A stretch of DNA of 64,000 nt from contig NZ_LMIS01000001.1 in assembly GCF_001428805.1 (NCBI RefSeq), positions 1,848,976-1,912,975 of the forward strand, in the 5' to 3' direction. The notes under the pieces were generated by a model. It saw only the letters and a program-made list of their open reading frames with translations. It had not been told where the DNA came from and ran no database searches. The position numbers were made by a program, and so were the translations under genes. This document shows positions 45,726 through 54,737 of the stretch, piece by piece (position 1 is the first letter of the stretch; every line of letters begins with the position of its first letter). This stretch comes from Aeromicrobium sp. Root236 (GTDB lineage: Bacteria > Actinomycetota > Actinomycetes > Propionibacteriales > Nocardioidaceae).

Positions 45726-47740
45726 GGCAGCTCGGTGTCGCCGTGCACGTCGCCGGCGGCGGGGGTCGGGGCGTCGGTGCCGCTGTCGGGTCCGATCACG
45801 ACCGGGGTCCCGTTGGTGCCGTTGGTGCCGCTGTAGGACTTGCCCGGGATCGTGGCGACCGGCGGACGCGTCGAGGGCACGCGGGTCTCGGAACCGGTCC
45901 AGGCCGGGCGCACCTCGCGCCGGCGGAGCGGCTTGAAGATCTCGGCGACCTGCGACTTGTCGAGCGTCTCCTTCTCGAGCAGCTCGGTGACCAGCGCGTC
46001 GAGGACGTCGCGGTTCTCGTTGAGGATGTCGAACGCCTCCTGGTGGGCGTAGGAGATCAGCTTGTTGATCTCCTCGTCCACGACCGCGGCGACGGCCTCG
46101 GAGTAGTTGCGCGCGTGGCCGATGTCGCGGCCCAGGAACGGCTGCGACTCGTTCTCGCCGAGGCGTACGGCGCCGAGGCGCTCGGTCATGCCGTACTGGG
46201 TGACCATGGCGCGAGCCAGGCCCGTGGCCTTCTCGATGTCGTTGCCGGCACCGGTGGTCGGGTCGTGGAACACGAGCTCCTCGGCCGCCCGGCCGCCCAT
46301 CATGTAGGCGAGCTTGTCGAGCAGCTCGGCACGCGTCTGCGAGTACTTGTCCTCGTCGGGCAGCACCATCGTGTAGCCCAGCGCCCGGCCGCGCGGCAGG
46401 ATCGTGATCTTGTGGACGGGGTCGCTCTGCGGCAGGGCCGCGGCGACGAGCGCGTGGCCGCCCTCGTGGTAGGCCGTGATGCGCCGCTCGTCCTCGTTCA
46501 TCAGGCGGCTGCGCTTCTGCGGGCCGGAGATGACGCGGTCGATCGCCTCGTCGAGGGACGTGTTGGTGATCGTCTTCTCGTTGTTGCGGGCGGTGAGCAG
46601 CGCGGCCTCGTTGAGCACGTTGGCCAGGTCGGCACCGCTGAAGCCGGGGGTGCGTCGGCCGATCGCCTCGAGGTCGACGCCGGGCGCGATGGGCTTGCCA
46701 CGCGAGTGCACCTTGAGGATCTGCGTACGCCCGGCGAGGTCGGGCGCCTCGACGCCGATCTGCCGGTCGAAGCGGCCCGGGCGCAGCAGCGCCGGGTCGA
46801 GCACGTCGGGCCGGTTGGTCGCGGCGATCAGGATGACGCCGCCGCGTACGTCGAAGCCGTCCATCTCGACCAGCAGCTGGTTGAGGGTCTGCTCGCGCTC
46901 GTCGTGGCCGCCGCCCATGCCGGTGCCGCGGTGGCGTCCGACCGCGTCGATCTCGTCGATGAAGACGATCGCCGGGGCGTTCTCCTTGGCCTGCTCGAAC
47001 AGGTCGCGGACGCGGCTGGCGCCGACACCCACGAACATCTCGACGAAGTCGGAGCCGGAGATCGAGTAGAACGGGACGCCCGCCTCACCCGCGACCGCGC
47101 GGGCGAGCAGCGTCTTGCCGGTGCCGGGCGGGCCGTAGAGCAGCACACCCTTGGGGATCTTGGCGCCGACCGCCTGGAACTTGGCCGGCTCCTGGAGGAA
47201 CTCCTTGATCTCGCCGAGCTCCTCGATCGCCTCGGTGACACCCGCGACGTCGGCGAACGTGGTCTTGGGGGTGTCCTTGGTCATGAGCTTGGCCTTGGAC
47301 TTGGCGAACTGCATGACCCGGCCGCCACCGCCGGCGGCGTTGTTCATCATGTAGATGATCAGCAGGAAGATCAGGATGATCGGCAGGAGGCTGAACAGCA
47401 CCGACAGCACGGGGTTGGACTTGGGCACCTTGACGTCGAACGTCTTGAGCTTCTTGTCGGCGTGGGCCTTCTCGGCCTGCTCCACGAGGCGTACGCCCTG
47501 GTCGCCGAGGTACTTGGCCTTGACCTTCTTGCCGTCGTCGAGGGTCGCCTGGATCTCCTGGTCGCCGTCGACGAACGTGACGTCCTTGACCTTGCCGTCG
47601 TCGAGATAGCTGACCATCGTGGCGGTCTTGACGGACTTGTAGCCGTCAGCGTTGGAGGACAGGCTGATGATCGCGATGACAGCGATCGTGATCAGGATGA
47701 TCCAGAGCCAAGGGCCCTTGAAGAGGCGTTTGAAATTCAT
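45722..47740 (-). CDS. ftsH: Membrane-bound ATP-dependent zinc metalloprotease FtsH
   Basis: Degrades misassembled membrane and short-lived proteins. 672 aa. Two membrane helices ([17 protein letters not shown] and [18 protein letters not shown]) flank a periplasm-side domain. The AAA module has Walker A GPPGTGKT near residue 200 and the second region of homology [21 protein letters not shown]; the zinc motif HEGGH is near residue 425. The C-terminal ~60 residues are low-complexity. The strong AGGAGGA ribosome site is 22 bases before the ATG, separated by a small hairpin. Confidence 0.97.
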   Translation of the reverse strand: MNFKRLFKGPWLWIILITIAVIAIISLSSNADGYKSVKTATMVSYLDDGKVKDVTFVDGDQEIQATLDDGKKVKAKYLGDQGVRLVEQAEKAHADKKLKTFDVKVPKSNPVLSVLFSLLPIILIFLLIIYMMNNAAGGGGRVMQFAKSKAKLMTKDTPKTTFADVAGVTEAIEELGEIKEFLQEPAKFQAVGAKIPKGVLLYGPPGTGKTLLARAVAGEAGVPFYSISGSDFVEMFVGVGASRVRDLFEQAKENAPAIVFIDEIDAVGRHRGTGMGGGHDEREQTLNQLLVEMDGFDVRGGVILIAATNRPDVLDPALLRPGRFDRQIGVEAPDLAGRTQILKVHSRGKPIAPGVDLEAIGRRTPGFSGADLANVLNEAALLTARNNEKTITNTSLDEAIDRVISGPQKRSRLMNEDERRITAYHEGGHALVAAALPQSDPVHKITILPRGRALGYTMVLPDEDKYSQTRAELLDKLAYMMGGRAAEELVFHDPTTGAGNDIEKATGLARAMVTQYGMTERLGAVRLGENESQPFLGRDIGHARNYSEAVAAVVDEEINKLISYAHQEAFDILNENRDVLDALVTELLEKETLDKSQVAEIFKPLRRREVRPAWTGSETRVPSTRPPVATIPGKSYSGTNGTNGTPVVIGPDSGTDAPTPAAGDVHGDTELP

Positions 47741-47769
47741 GTACGGCGTGGAGCGGGTCCACTCCTCCT
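47741..47769 (-). promoter_or_regulatory. ftsH ribosome site bridged to the start codon by a hairpin
   Basis: On the mRNA, AGGAGGA (47769-47763) is directly followed by GUGGA-CCCGC-UCCAC (47762-47748), a five-base-pair hairpin, then GCCGUAC and the AUG. Folding cuts the effective spacing from 22 to 7 bases. No other in-frame start lies closer to the ribosome site. Confidence 0.5.
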
Positions 47770-47876
47770 GGTGTGCTGGTCGGTAATGAGACGGTACACG
47801 CAGCACCATCCATCATTGGAACGCGTTCGCTCCCGGCGAAGGTTCCCAATCAGGCCCCAGCACCCTGCGATGCCGC

Positions 47877-47882
47877 TACGGT
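47877..47882 (+). promoter_or_regulatory. Leaderless -10 element (TACGGT) of the ATP-grasp gene
   Basis: TACGGT ends six bases before the GTG at 47889. The gap to divergent ftsH (47741-47888) also holds a palindrome GAACGCGTTC near 47819. Confidence 0.55.
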
Positions 47883-47888
47883 TGGGCC

Positions 47889-48881
47889 GTGAAAATTCTA
47901 CCGGTAGCGCGGTTGTTCCGCCGCGACCGCCGGTCCGCACCACCACCGCCGAGCCCCGCGCCGGTCGTGCCACTCGTCGGCAAGCCCGAGCTGCCACCTG
48001 ACGATCTGCTCGTCCGCCCGTCGTTCCGGGCACATTCGTACGCCCGTCGGCGCTTCTACACGATCGCGCACGACAAGGGCGTCCCCGCCTCGCTCAACTC
48101 GATGGGCAAGCTGGAGGTCGGCCGCCTGCTGCAGTCCCACGGCATCGACGTGCCGGAGGTCCTCGGCGTCTGGGACACGATCGAGGAGATCCCCTGGGAT
48201 GACCTGCCGGACCGGGTCGTCCTGAAGTCGGCGCACGGCCACAACAGCAACGGTGTCCTCCCGCTCCGGCGGGACCCAGACGGCTGGCGCCTGGTGACCC
48301 GACCCGACGTCGAGTCCGTCGACCAGCTCATGGAACGCATGCGGACGCCCGCGGAGCGCGGCGTCACGGCGCCGCCGTACTTCGCCGAGGAGTTCATCGG
48401 TCCCGACGGCTCTGACGGCGACCTGCTGCCGGTCGAGGTCAAGATCTACGCGTTCTACGGCGAGGTGCCGCTGGTGCTGCTGCGCCGCGTCGACCGGCAC
48501 TGGTCGGCGACGGGCATGGCGTTCCGCGTCATCGACCCTGTGTCGGGCCGCGACCTCTCCCAGACGTACAGCAAGAAGACGATCGACCCCACGCTCGAGC
48601 CCCCGGAGCGGCTGCAGGAGGCCGTCGAGATCGGCGCCCTGGTCTCGCGCATCGCCCGCACCGCGTTCATGCGCTCCGACATCTACATGTCGGGCGATCG
48701 CGTCGTGGTCGGCGAGGTGTCGCCGTCACCGGGCGGTGGTCAGTGGTTCGGCGAGGAGGTCGACCTGATGCTCGGCGAGGCCTGGGAGCAGGCCGAGGTG
48801 CGGGTGTGGCGCGACTTCATGGCCGCTGCTCCCGACGCCGTGCTGCCGGCTCGACCCGAGAGCCTGCCGCGCTACGAGTAG
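47889..48881 (+). CDS. ATP-grasp-fold protein, TupA-like
   Basis: 330 aa. After a Pro-rich N-terminus, the protein has YTIAHDKGVPASLNSMGKLEVGRLL, VVLKSAHGHNSNGVLPL, YFAEEFIG and the late metal-binding RSDIYMSGDRVVVGEVSPSPGGG. This matches the TupA-type ATP-grasp group (teichuronopeptide and capsule amidoligases). It probably ligates an amino acid or peptide to a surface polymer or forms a similar amide; the acceptor is unknown. Leaderless GTG start. Its end overlaps convergent hpt by ten bases. Confidence 0.8.
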   Translation: MKILPVARLFRRDRRSAPPPPSPAPVVPLVGKPELPPDDLLVRPSFRAHSYARRRFYTIAHDKGVPASLNSMGKLEVGRLLQSHGIDVPEVLGVWDTIEEIPWDDLPDRVVLKSAHGHNSNGVLPLRRDPDGWRLVTRPDVESVDQLMERMRTPAERGVTAPPYFAEEFIGPDGSDGDLLPVEVKIYAFYGEVPLVLLRRVDRHWSATGMAFRVIDPVSGRDLSQTYSKKTIDPTLEPPERLQEAVEIGALVSRIARTAFMRSDIYMSGDRVVVGEVSPSPGGGQWFGEEVDLMLGEAWEQAEVRVWRDFMAAAPDAVLPARPESLPRYE

Positions 48882-49429
48882 ACGTGCGGCGACAGCGTGC
48901 CGATGCACCGCAGGTTGCGGTACTTCTCGTTGTAGTCGAGCCCGTAGCCGACCACGAAGGCGTTGGGGATGTCGAAGCCGACGTACTTGACCTCGACGTC
49001 CATCTGCTGGGCCTCGGGCTTGCGCAGGAGCGTCGCGATCTCGACCGACTCCGGTCCGCGTGAGCGGAGGTTGGTGATGAGCCACGACAGCGTCAGGCCC
49101 GTGTCGATGATGTCCTCGACGATCAGCACGTGCCGGCCCTGCAGGTCGGTGTCGAGGTCCTTGAGGATCCGGACGACGCCGGACGACTTGGTGCCCGAGC
49201 CGTAGGACGACACCGCCATCCAGTCCATCTCGACGTGCCGGTCGAGGCTGCGCGCCAGGTCGGCCATGACCATGACCGCGCCCTTGAGCACGCCGACGAG
49301 CAGGATGTCCTTGCCCTCGTAGTCGCGCTCGATGTCCGCGGCCATCTCCTTGAGCCGGGTCACGATCTGCTCTTCGGTGAACAGGGTCTGGTCGAGCTCG
49401 AGGTCGTCTTCGACATGCGTCAGGTCCAC
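48872..49429 (-). CDS. hpt: Hypoxanthine phosphoribosyltransferase
   Basis: Purine salvage: hypoxanthine or guanine plus PRPP to IMP/GMP. 185 aa with VGVLKGAVMVMADL, the MAVSSYG flexible loop, PRPP-binding HVLIVEDIIDTGLTL, and the base-binding KYVGFDIPNAFVVGYGLDY. The GTG start follows GGAGG located at the tilS end. Gene order hpt-tilS-ftsH is an old actinobacterial and Bacillus neighbourhood. Confidence 0.97.
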   Translation of the reverse strand: MDLTHVEDDLELDQTLFTEEQIVTRLKEMAADIERDYEGKDILLVGVLKGAVMVMADLARSLDRHVEMDWMAVSSYGSGTKSSGVVRILKDLDTDLQGRHVLIVEDIIDTGLTLSWLITNLRSRGPESVEIATLLRKPEAQQMDVEVKYVGFDIPNAFVVGYGLDYNEKYRNLRCIGTLSPHVYS

Positions 49430-49433
49430 GGGA

Positions 49434-50387
49434 TCAGCCTCCCACAGGCGTCCTGACGTACGACAGGGAATCCCCCTCCCGTACGCACGCGATCCCTCCC
49501 GGGAGCTCGATCCGCACCTGGCCGTGCCAGTCGGTGACGAGGCGGTCGAGCTCGAGGAGGTGCGCGGCCGTCAACGCCGACCCGTCGGCGCCGGCGTCGA
49601 GGGCCCCGCGACGCAGCACGCGCGAGCGCACCGCCGGCGCGAGACCACGCAAGGTGTCGACACTGAGTGGGTACTCGACTGTGGCTGCGACATCGTCGAG
49701 GTAGGCGGAGTCGCTTCGCACCTGGTCGGCCGTACGAGCGAGGGCCTCGGCGACCCCCCCACCGAGCACGTCCTCCAGCAACGGCATCACGTCGGCACGC
49801 AGCCGCGAGCGGCGATAGGCCGAGTCGCTGTTGTGCGGGTCGGTCCACCACTCCAGCCCGTACGCCCGGCAGATCCGTTCGGTGTCGGCCCGGCGGAGCG
49901 CGAGGAACGGCCGGCGGAGCACACCGTCCACCAATGACATGCCGGCGATCGAGCGGGGACCGGATCCCCGGCCGAGCCCCAGCAGGACCGTCTCGGCCTG
50001 GTCGTCGAGCGTGTGGGCGAGCAGGATCGCGTCGGCGCCGGTGCGACCAAGGGCCTCGTAGCGGGCCCGTCTCGCCGCCGCCTCCGGGCCGCCCGCCGTC
50101 CCGACGTCGACCGCGACGACCTCGGCGGTGATCCCGAGGCCGTCGAGCTGCACGGCGGCTCGTGCGGCGACCTTCGCGGAGTCGTCCTGCAGCTGGTGGT
50201 CGACGACCAGGGCGGACAGCTCGTACGTCGCACGGTCGGCCACGAATGCCGTCACCGCCGCGAGGGCCAGCGAGTCGGCTCCGCCGGAGACGCCGACGAC
50301 GACCCGGCTGCCGGGACCGAGGTCGGACAGCGCGGCGCGGACGAGGTTGCGACCCGTCGCGACCGCCGGGTCGAGTGCGCCGCCCAT
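49434..50387 (-). CDS. tilS: tRNA(Ile)-lysidine synthase
   Basis: Modifies C34 of the CAU tRNA(Ile) to lysidine so that it reads AUA. 317 aa, the short actinobacterial form. The PP-loop SGGADS is at residues 34-39, with DHQLQDDS, AHTLDDQAETVLLGLGRGSG and RRPFLALRR following. The ATG at 50387 is used; the frame remains open upstream over the metalloprotease gene. Ten bases after that gene and four before hpt. Confidence 0.94.
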   Translation of the reverse strand: MGGALDPAVATGRNLVRAALSDLGPGSRVVVGVSGGADSLALAAVTAFVADRATYELSALVVDHQLQDDSAKVAARAAVQLDGLGITAEVVAVDVGTAGGPEAAARRARYEALGRTGADAILLAHTLDDQAETVLLGLGRGSGPRSIAGMSLVDGVLRRPFLALRRADTERICRAYGLEWWTDPHNSDSAYRRSRLRADVMPLLEDVLGGGVAEALARTADQVRSDSAYLDDVAATVEYPLSVDTLRGLAPAVRSRVLRRGALDAGADGSALTAAHLLELDRLVTDWHGQVRIELPGGIACVREGDSLSYVRTPVGG

Positions 50388-50397
50388 GTCGCTGCGC

Positions 50398-51444
50398 TCA
50401 GCCGTGCACGCGGGTGACCCACGACGCCGGGTCGAGGATCTCGGACTTGGTGGGCAGGTTGGCCGGCTCCGCCCACACCGCGTTGAAGCCGGAGAGCCCG
50501 ACCTTGGCGTTGACCTCGCGGACGAACTCGGCACCGTCGCGGTACTGGCGCATCTTGGCGTCGAGGCCGAGCAACCGTCGCAGCAACCGGTCGAACGTAC
50601 CCGCGCCCTTGCGCCGCTGGGTGAACTTGCGGCGGATCTCGGCGACGGTCGGGATGACCTCCGGACCCACACCGTCCATCACGACGTCGGCGTGACCTTC
50701 GAGCAGCGACATGATGCCGGTGAGCCGGTCGACGATCTCCCGCTGCCGCTCGTTCTGGAACAGGTCGGCGAGCGACGCCTCGGAGTCACCGCGCGCGATG
50801 CGGATCGCCTCGCCGAGCCCGTCGGTCACGAGGGAGGAGAGCGCTGACGAGTCGAGGTCCGTCGCGTCGACGAACTCGTCGAGCAGCGAGCGCATGTGGG
50901 CGCGCATCCAGTCGACCGCGGTGAACTGCACGCGGTGCGTCTCCTCGTGCAGGCACACCCACAGGCGGAAGTCGTGCGGGTCGACGTCGAGCTGGCGCTC
51001 GGCCTGGACGATGTTGGGCGCGACCAGCAGGAGCCGACCGCCCTCGCCGTTGGGCCCGTCCCAGAAGGGGTCGAACTGGCCCAGCACCTTGGTCGACATG
51101 AACGACATGAGGGCGCCGAGCTCGGCGCCGCTGATCTTCTCGCCCACGACGCGGCCGACACCCGACGGCATCTTGTTGGAGGCCGCGAGCTTGGCCATGA
51201 CGGGATCCATCATGACCTTGAACGTGTCGAGGTTGGCCTCGATCCAGCGGGGCCGGTCGACCACGAGCACCGGCGCGGTGGCCGACCGGGCGTGCAGGTC
51301 GCTGAACTCGCGGACCGGGCCCTCGGAGCGAGCCGCGCCCTCGCGCAGCTCCGCCACGGCCTCGGCCACCTCGGCGGCCGAGAGGTCGGGGCCGGGCTTC
51401 GACAGCTTCGTCGCCGTCGAGAGCGCGAGCTTCCAATCGATCAT
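50398..51444 (-). CDS. Zinc-dependent metalloprotease, DUF2342 family
   Basis: 348 aa, mostly helical. The zincin motif H-E-E-T-H ([15 protein letters not shown]) lies near residue 165, with a downstream Glu candidate in [12 protein letters not shown]. It matches Rv3626c by position between tilS and the PBP4-type gene. No signal peptide. Some family members are annotated as F420-biosynthesis-associated, which nothing here supports. The substrate is unknown. Confidence 0.87.
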   Translation of the reverse strand: MIDWKLALSTATKLSKPGPDLSAAEVAEAVAELREGAARSEGPVREFSDLHARSATAPVLVVDRPRWIEANLDTFKVMMDPVMAKLAASNKMPSGVGRVVGEKISGAELGALMSFMSTKVLGQFDPFWDGPNGEGGRLLLVAPNIVQAERQLDVDPHDFRLWVCLHEETHRVQFTAVDWMRAHMRSLLDEFVDATDLDSSALSSLVTDGLGEAIRIARGDSEASLADLFQNERQREIVDRLTGIMSLLEGHADVVMDGVGPEVIPTVAEIRRKFTQRRKGAGTFDRLLRRLLGLDAKMRQYRDGAEFVREVNAKVGLSGFNAVWAEPANLPTKSEILDPASWVTRVHG

Positions 51445-51470
51445 GTGGCTACGTTACGCGGAGGGTCCCG

Positions 51471-51531
51471 GTCGTTGAGCCTGTCGAAAGGACTTGCTTC
51501 AGCTGGACGTCGTTTCGACGGGCTCAACGAC
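51471..51531. repeat. Family A repeat pair forming a hairpin
   Basis: GTCGTTGAGCCTGTCGAAA (51471-51489) and TTTCGACGGGCTCAACGAC (51513-51531) are inverted with one mismatch around a 23-base loop. It fills the gap between the PBP4-type gene and the metalloprotease gene and ends six bases from the former's stop. Confidence 0.75.
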
Positions 51532-51537
51532 CGATCC

Positions 51538-52947
51538 TCACGAACCACACCGACAGGCGGCGATCGCGGCAGCGACCTTGTCGAGGGCGGCCTGCGCCTC
51601 GGCCGGCGCGACCTTGCTCGTGCGATCGGCCATGACGGCGAACACGACCGGTCGGCCGTCGGCGTCCAGGGCGTACCCCGCGAGCGAGTGCACCCCCGTG
51701 AGCGTCCCGGTCTTGGCACGCACCGTCCCGAGCGACGACGTCAGCTTGGCGAAGCGGTCGACCAGGGTGCCGGTGAACCCACTGATCGGGAGGTCCGCGA
51801 CGAGCTGGGCCGTACGAGGCGTCGAGGCCGCGACGTTGACGGTCTGCGCCAGGGTCAGCGGCGCGATCCGGTTGCGGCGAGAGAGCCCGCTGCCATCGGT
51901 GAGGACGAGCCCTTGCGTGTCGATGTCGGCCTTGGCGAGGACGTCGGCCACCGCCTCCGTGCCACCCTCGAACGACGCCGGCTTGTCAGCGGCGATCGCC
52001 AGCTGCCGGAGCATGACCTCGGCCGCCTGGTTGTCGCTGACCCGGATCAGCGTGGCGACGATGCGGGCGACCGTGGCGCTCTGGACGGCGGCCAGGGTCG
52101 TGGCGCCGGTTGCGGCCTTGGTCGGCTCGGGCTCTCCGCTGACCGTGATCCCGCGCGCCTCGAGGAGACCCACGAACGTACGCGCGGCATCCGCGGCGGG
52201 GTCCTTCGCGCGTACGCCGTTGCGCTCGCCCTGGTCGGCCCACAATGCGCTGACCGGCGTGACGATGTTCTGGCTGACGTACGTGGACTCCCACGCAGGG
52301 CTGGCGTCCGGGCCGCTGAACAGCGATGCGTCGAAGCCGACCCGGACACTGGTCGTCCCGGTCTTGTCGAGCGCGGCAGCCGTGCGGGCGGCAAGGGTCG
52401 TCAGGTCGGCGCGGATCACCGGGTCACCGGACTTCGAGCGCTTGACCGCGAGGTAGGGGTCGCCGCCTCCGACGAGCACGATCCGGTCGCCCGAGCCGAC
52501 GACGCGCGTCGTGAACCGGTGCTGCGAGTCGATCAGCGACAAGGCGGCGAAGCTCGTCAGCACCTTGGTCGTCGACGCCGGCACGTACGCCCCGGCGCCC
52601 GACGACACCAGCTCGGTGCCGTTGGCCGGGGCGACCGCCGAGAAGCCGACCCGGGGTCCCAGGACCGTTGCGTCGAGAGCGGGACGGACCGCGGCCTTGA
52701 GCTTGGCCGGATCGACGTCACCGGGCTTCGGCAGCCGCGGCGCGCGCTCGGCGGGCTGCGTGTCGGACGTCAGCGAGCGGGGCGGGATGACGTTGGCCGG
52801 CCCGCAGTCGCCGTCACAGATCAGGCCGTTGAGGTCGCCGCGGGACCACAGCGCGATGCCGAGGGCGACGACGATCGCGAGGACCAGCGCTGGGATGACG
52901 ATCGCACCGCGAGGCTTCGAGACCCTGGTTTCCCCGTGAGACGGCAC
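51538..52947 (-). CDS. dacB: D-alanyl-D-alanine carboxypeptidase / endopeptidase (PBP4, DacB type)
   Basis: Trims peptidoglycan cross-links outside the cell. 469 aa. An N-terminal membrane anchor ([19 protein letters not shown]) is followed by a Pro-rich spacer and the S13 penicillin-binding domain. That domain has SxxK in PASTTKVLT near residue 125, SDN in RVSDNQAAE and KTG in [10 protein letters not shown]. The GTG start at 52947 has TAGTCT seven bases upstream. Long extensions of the open frame further upstream overlap other genes and are not used. Equivalent to Rv3627c beside ppa. Confidence 0.93.
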   Translation of the reverse strand: MPSHGETRVSKPRGAIVIPALVLAIVVALGIALWSRGDLNGLICDGDCGPANVIPPRSLTSDTQPAERAPRLPKPGDVDPAKLKAAVRPALDATVLGPRVGFSAVAPANGTELVSSGAGAYVPASTTKVLTSFAALSLIDSQHRFTTRVVGSGDRIVLVGGGDPYLAVKRSKSGDPVIRADLTTLAARTAAALDKTGTTSVRVGFDASLFSGPDASPAWESTYVSQNIVTPVSALWADQGERNGVRAKDPAADAARTFVGLLEARGITVSGEPEPTKAATGATTLAAVQSATVARIVATLIRVSDNQAAEVMLRQLAIAADKPASFEGGTEAVADVLAKADIDTQGLVLTDGSGLSRRNRIAPLTLAQTVNVAASTPRTAQLVADLPISGFTGTLVDRFAKLTSSLGTVRAKTGTLTGVHSLAGYALDADGRPVVFAVMADRTSKVAPAEAQAALDKVAAAIAACRCGS

Positions 52948-52954
52948 ATGCGCC

Positions 52955-52960
52955 AGACTA
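52955..52960 (-). promoter_or_regulatory. Leaderless -10 element (TAGTCT) of the PBP4-type gene
   Basis: Minus-strand TAGTCT ends seven bases before the GTG at 52947 and decides that start. Confidence 0.6.
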
Positions 52961-53022
52961 TAGAAACCCGTTGCGCGGCATTCACGGCCCGCGCCCCCCA
53001 CATTCAACAGCCGGAGGCACCA

Positions 53023-53514
53023 GTGATTTTCGACGTCACCGTGGAGATCCCCAAGGGCAGCCGCAACAAGTACGAGGTCGACCACGCGACGCATCGCATC
53101 CGCCTCGACCGCACGCTGTTCACCGCTACGCAGTACCCGGCTGACTACGGCTTCATCGACGACACGCTCGGCCTCGACAGCGATCCGCTCGACGCCCTCG
53201 TGCTGCTGTCGGAGCCGACGTTCCCCGGCTGCGTCATCTCGTGCCGCACGATCGGCATGTTCCGCATGACCGACGAGGCCGGCGGTGACGACAAGGTCCT
53301 GTGCGTGCCGGCCAAGGATCCGCGCCAGGAGCACCTGCGCGACATCCACCACGTGCCCGAGTTCGACCGGCTCGAGATCGAGCACTTCTTCACGGTCTAC
53401 AAGGACCTCGAGCCGGGCAAGTCGGTCGAGGGCTCCACGTGGACCGGCCGGGTCGAGGCCGAGGCCGAGATCCAGGCGAGCTACGACCGCTTCAAGGCCA
53501 ACGGCGGCTACTGA
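53023..53514 (+). CDS. ppa: Inorganic pyrophosphatase
   Basis: Hydrolyses pyrophosphate, pulling biosynthetic reactions forward. 163 aa family I enzyme with [39 protein letters not shown] (metal aspartates) and [12 protein letters not shown]. The GTG start has GGAGG five bases upstream. Divergent from the PBP4-type gene, as in mycobacteria. Confidence 0.97.
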   Translation: MIFDVTVEIPKGSRNKYEVDHATHRIRLDRTLFTATQYPADYGFIDDTLGLDSDPLDALVLLSEPTFPGCVISCRTIGMFRMTDEAGGDDKVLCVPAKDPRQEHLRDIHHVPEFDRLEIEHFFTVYKDLEPGKSVEGSTWTGRVEAEAEIQASYDRFKANGGY

Positions 53515-53553
53515 GCGGTCGCGCCTGGCCCTTCCCGGGCACACACTGGAGCG

Positions 53554-54708
53554 ATGAAGCGCTGGTGTCTCGCGGCCCTCGTCGTCGCCCTGCTGTCCGG
53601 CCCATTCACGTCTGCCTCCGCAGCCACGCCCCGGCCGGCGCTCCACGTCACCGTGGTGAGGTCGGGACTCTCCATCCCATGGGACCTGGCGTTCCTGCCG
53701 GACGGGTCGATGCTCTACACCGAACGCTCCCTCAAGCGGCTGACCCTGCGTGAGCCCGACGGATCCGAGCGCGTCCTGCTCAGCTCGCCCCCGGGCATGT
53801 GGGCCTCCGGAGAGACCGGGCTGATGTCGGTCGAGGTCGCGGCCGACTTCGCCACGACGCACGACATCATCACGTGCCACGGCTACAAGTCCGGCACGAC
53901 GCAGGACGTCCGCGTCGTCCGGTGGCACCTCGACGCCACGTTCTCGACCGCGACGCTCAAACGTACGCTCGTCCGCGGCCTGCCCTCGACGAGCGGCCGT
54001 CACGGCGGCTGCGCCTTGGTCAAGGGCTCGGGCAACATGCTCTACATCGGCACCGGCGACGCCGCGACGGGTCGCAACCCCCAGAACCTCTACTCCGGCG
54101 GCGGCAAAGTCCTGCGGGTCGATGCCACGACGGGTGGCACCCTCGCGGGCAACCCGTTCCGGCACAGCGCCGACATGATGACGCGCAAGATCTACACGTA
54201 CGGGCACCGCAACGTGCAGGGCCTGGCGCGCCGGGCCGACGGCCGCATCTGGTCGGTCGAGCAGGGCAGCTACCGGGACGACGAGGTCAACCTGCTCAGC
54301 AACCGCGGCAACTACGGCTGGAATCCCGTGCCGCGCACCGCCGGCGACCCGTCGTACAACGAGGGCGCCAACTCGCCCATGACCGACCACAGCCTGCCCG
54401 GCGCCCAGGTCTACGCCCGCTGGCGCTCCGGCGCCACGACCAAGGCGACCAGCGGCGCCACGTTCGTCACCAGCAGTGGCTGGGGCGGCTGGCGCGGCGC
54501 CCTCGCGGTGACGGCGCTCAAGGACTCGTCGCTGCGGCTGATGCGGTTCAGCTCGTCCGCAACACTGCTCGAGACCTGGATCCCGGCCGAGCTCGACGGC
54601 ACGTACGGCCGGCTGCGCGGTGCGGTGCAGGGGCCCGACGGCGCGCTCTACGTGACGACCTCGAACGGGACCAACGACCAGATCCTCAGGGTCACCGCCG
54701 GCCCCTGA
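53554..54708 (+). CDS. Secreted PQQ-dependent sugar dehydrogenase-like beta-propeller
   Basis: 384 aa. A Sec signal peptide (LAALVVALLSGPFTSASA) is followed by a six-bladed propeller of the soluble glucose dehydrogenase (GSDH/YliI) type: IPWDLAFLPDGSMLYTER, then RHGGCALVKGSGNMLYIGTGD, YTYGHRNVQGLARR with the catalytic-type His, and NYGWNPV. It probably oxidises aldoses outside the cell using PQQ, if PQQ is available. No pqq genes are in the window, so the enzyme may be apo or use external cofactor. Confidence 0.85.
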   Translation: MKRWCLAALVVALLSGPFTSASAATPRPALHVTVVRSGLSIPWDLAFLPDGSMLYTERSLKRLTLREPDGSERVLLSSPPGMWASGETGLMSVEVAADFATTHDIITCHGYKSGTTQDVRVVRWHLDATFSTATLKRTLVRGLPSTSGRHGGCALVKGSGNMLYIGTGDAATGRNPQNLYSGGGKVLRVDATTGGTLAGNPFRHSADMMTRKIYTYGHRNVQGLARRADGRIWSVEQGSYRDDEVNLLSNRGNYGWNPVPRTAGDPSYNEGANSPMTDHSLPGAQVYARWRSGATTKATSGATFVTSSGWGGWRGALAVTALKDSSLRLMRFSSSATLLETWIPAELDGTYGRLRGAVQGPDGALYVTTSNGTNDQILRVTAGP

Positions 54709-54725
54709 TCCTCTCCTCGTCCGAC

Positions 54726-54731
54726 TACGGT
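54726..54731 (+). promoter_or_regulatory. Leaderless -10 element (TACGGT) of the M20 peptidase gene
   Basis: TACGGT ends six bases before the GTG at 54738. Confidence 0.55.
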
Positions 54732-54737
54732 TGACGG

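Noticed and set aside
47646-47777. Out-of-frame GTG reading frame beginning just after the ftsH ribosome site
   Set aside because: The GTG is one base from AGGAGGA, too close for initiation, and the peptide shows no recognisable features.
53515-53553. GCCC-TTCCC-GGGC hairpin after ppa as a terminator
   Set aside because: Only four base pairs and no extension; not convincing.
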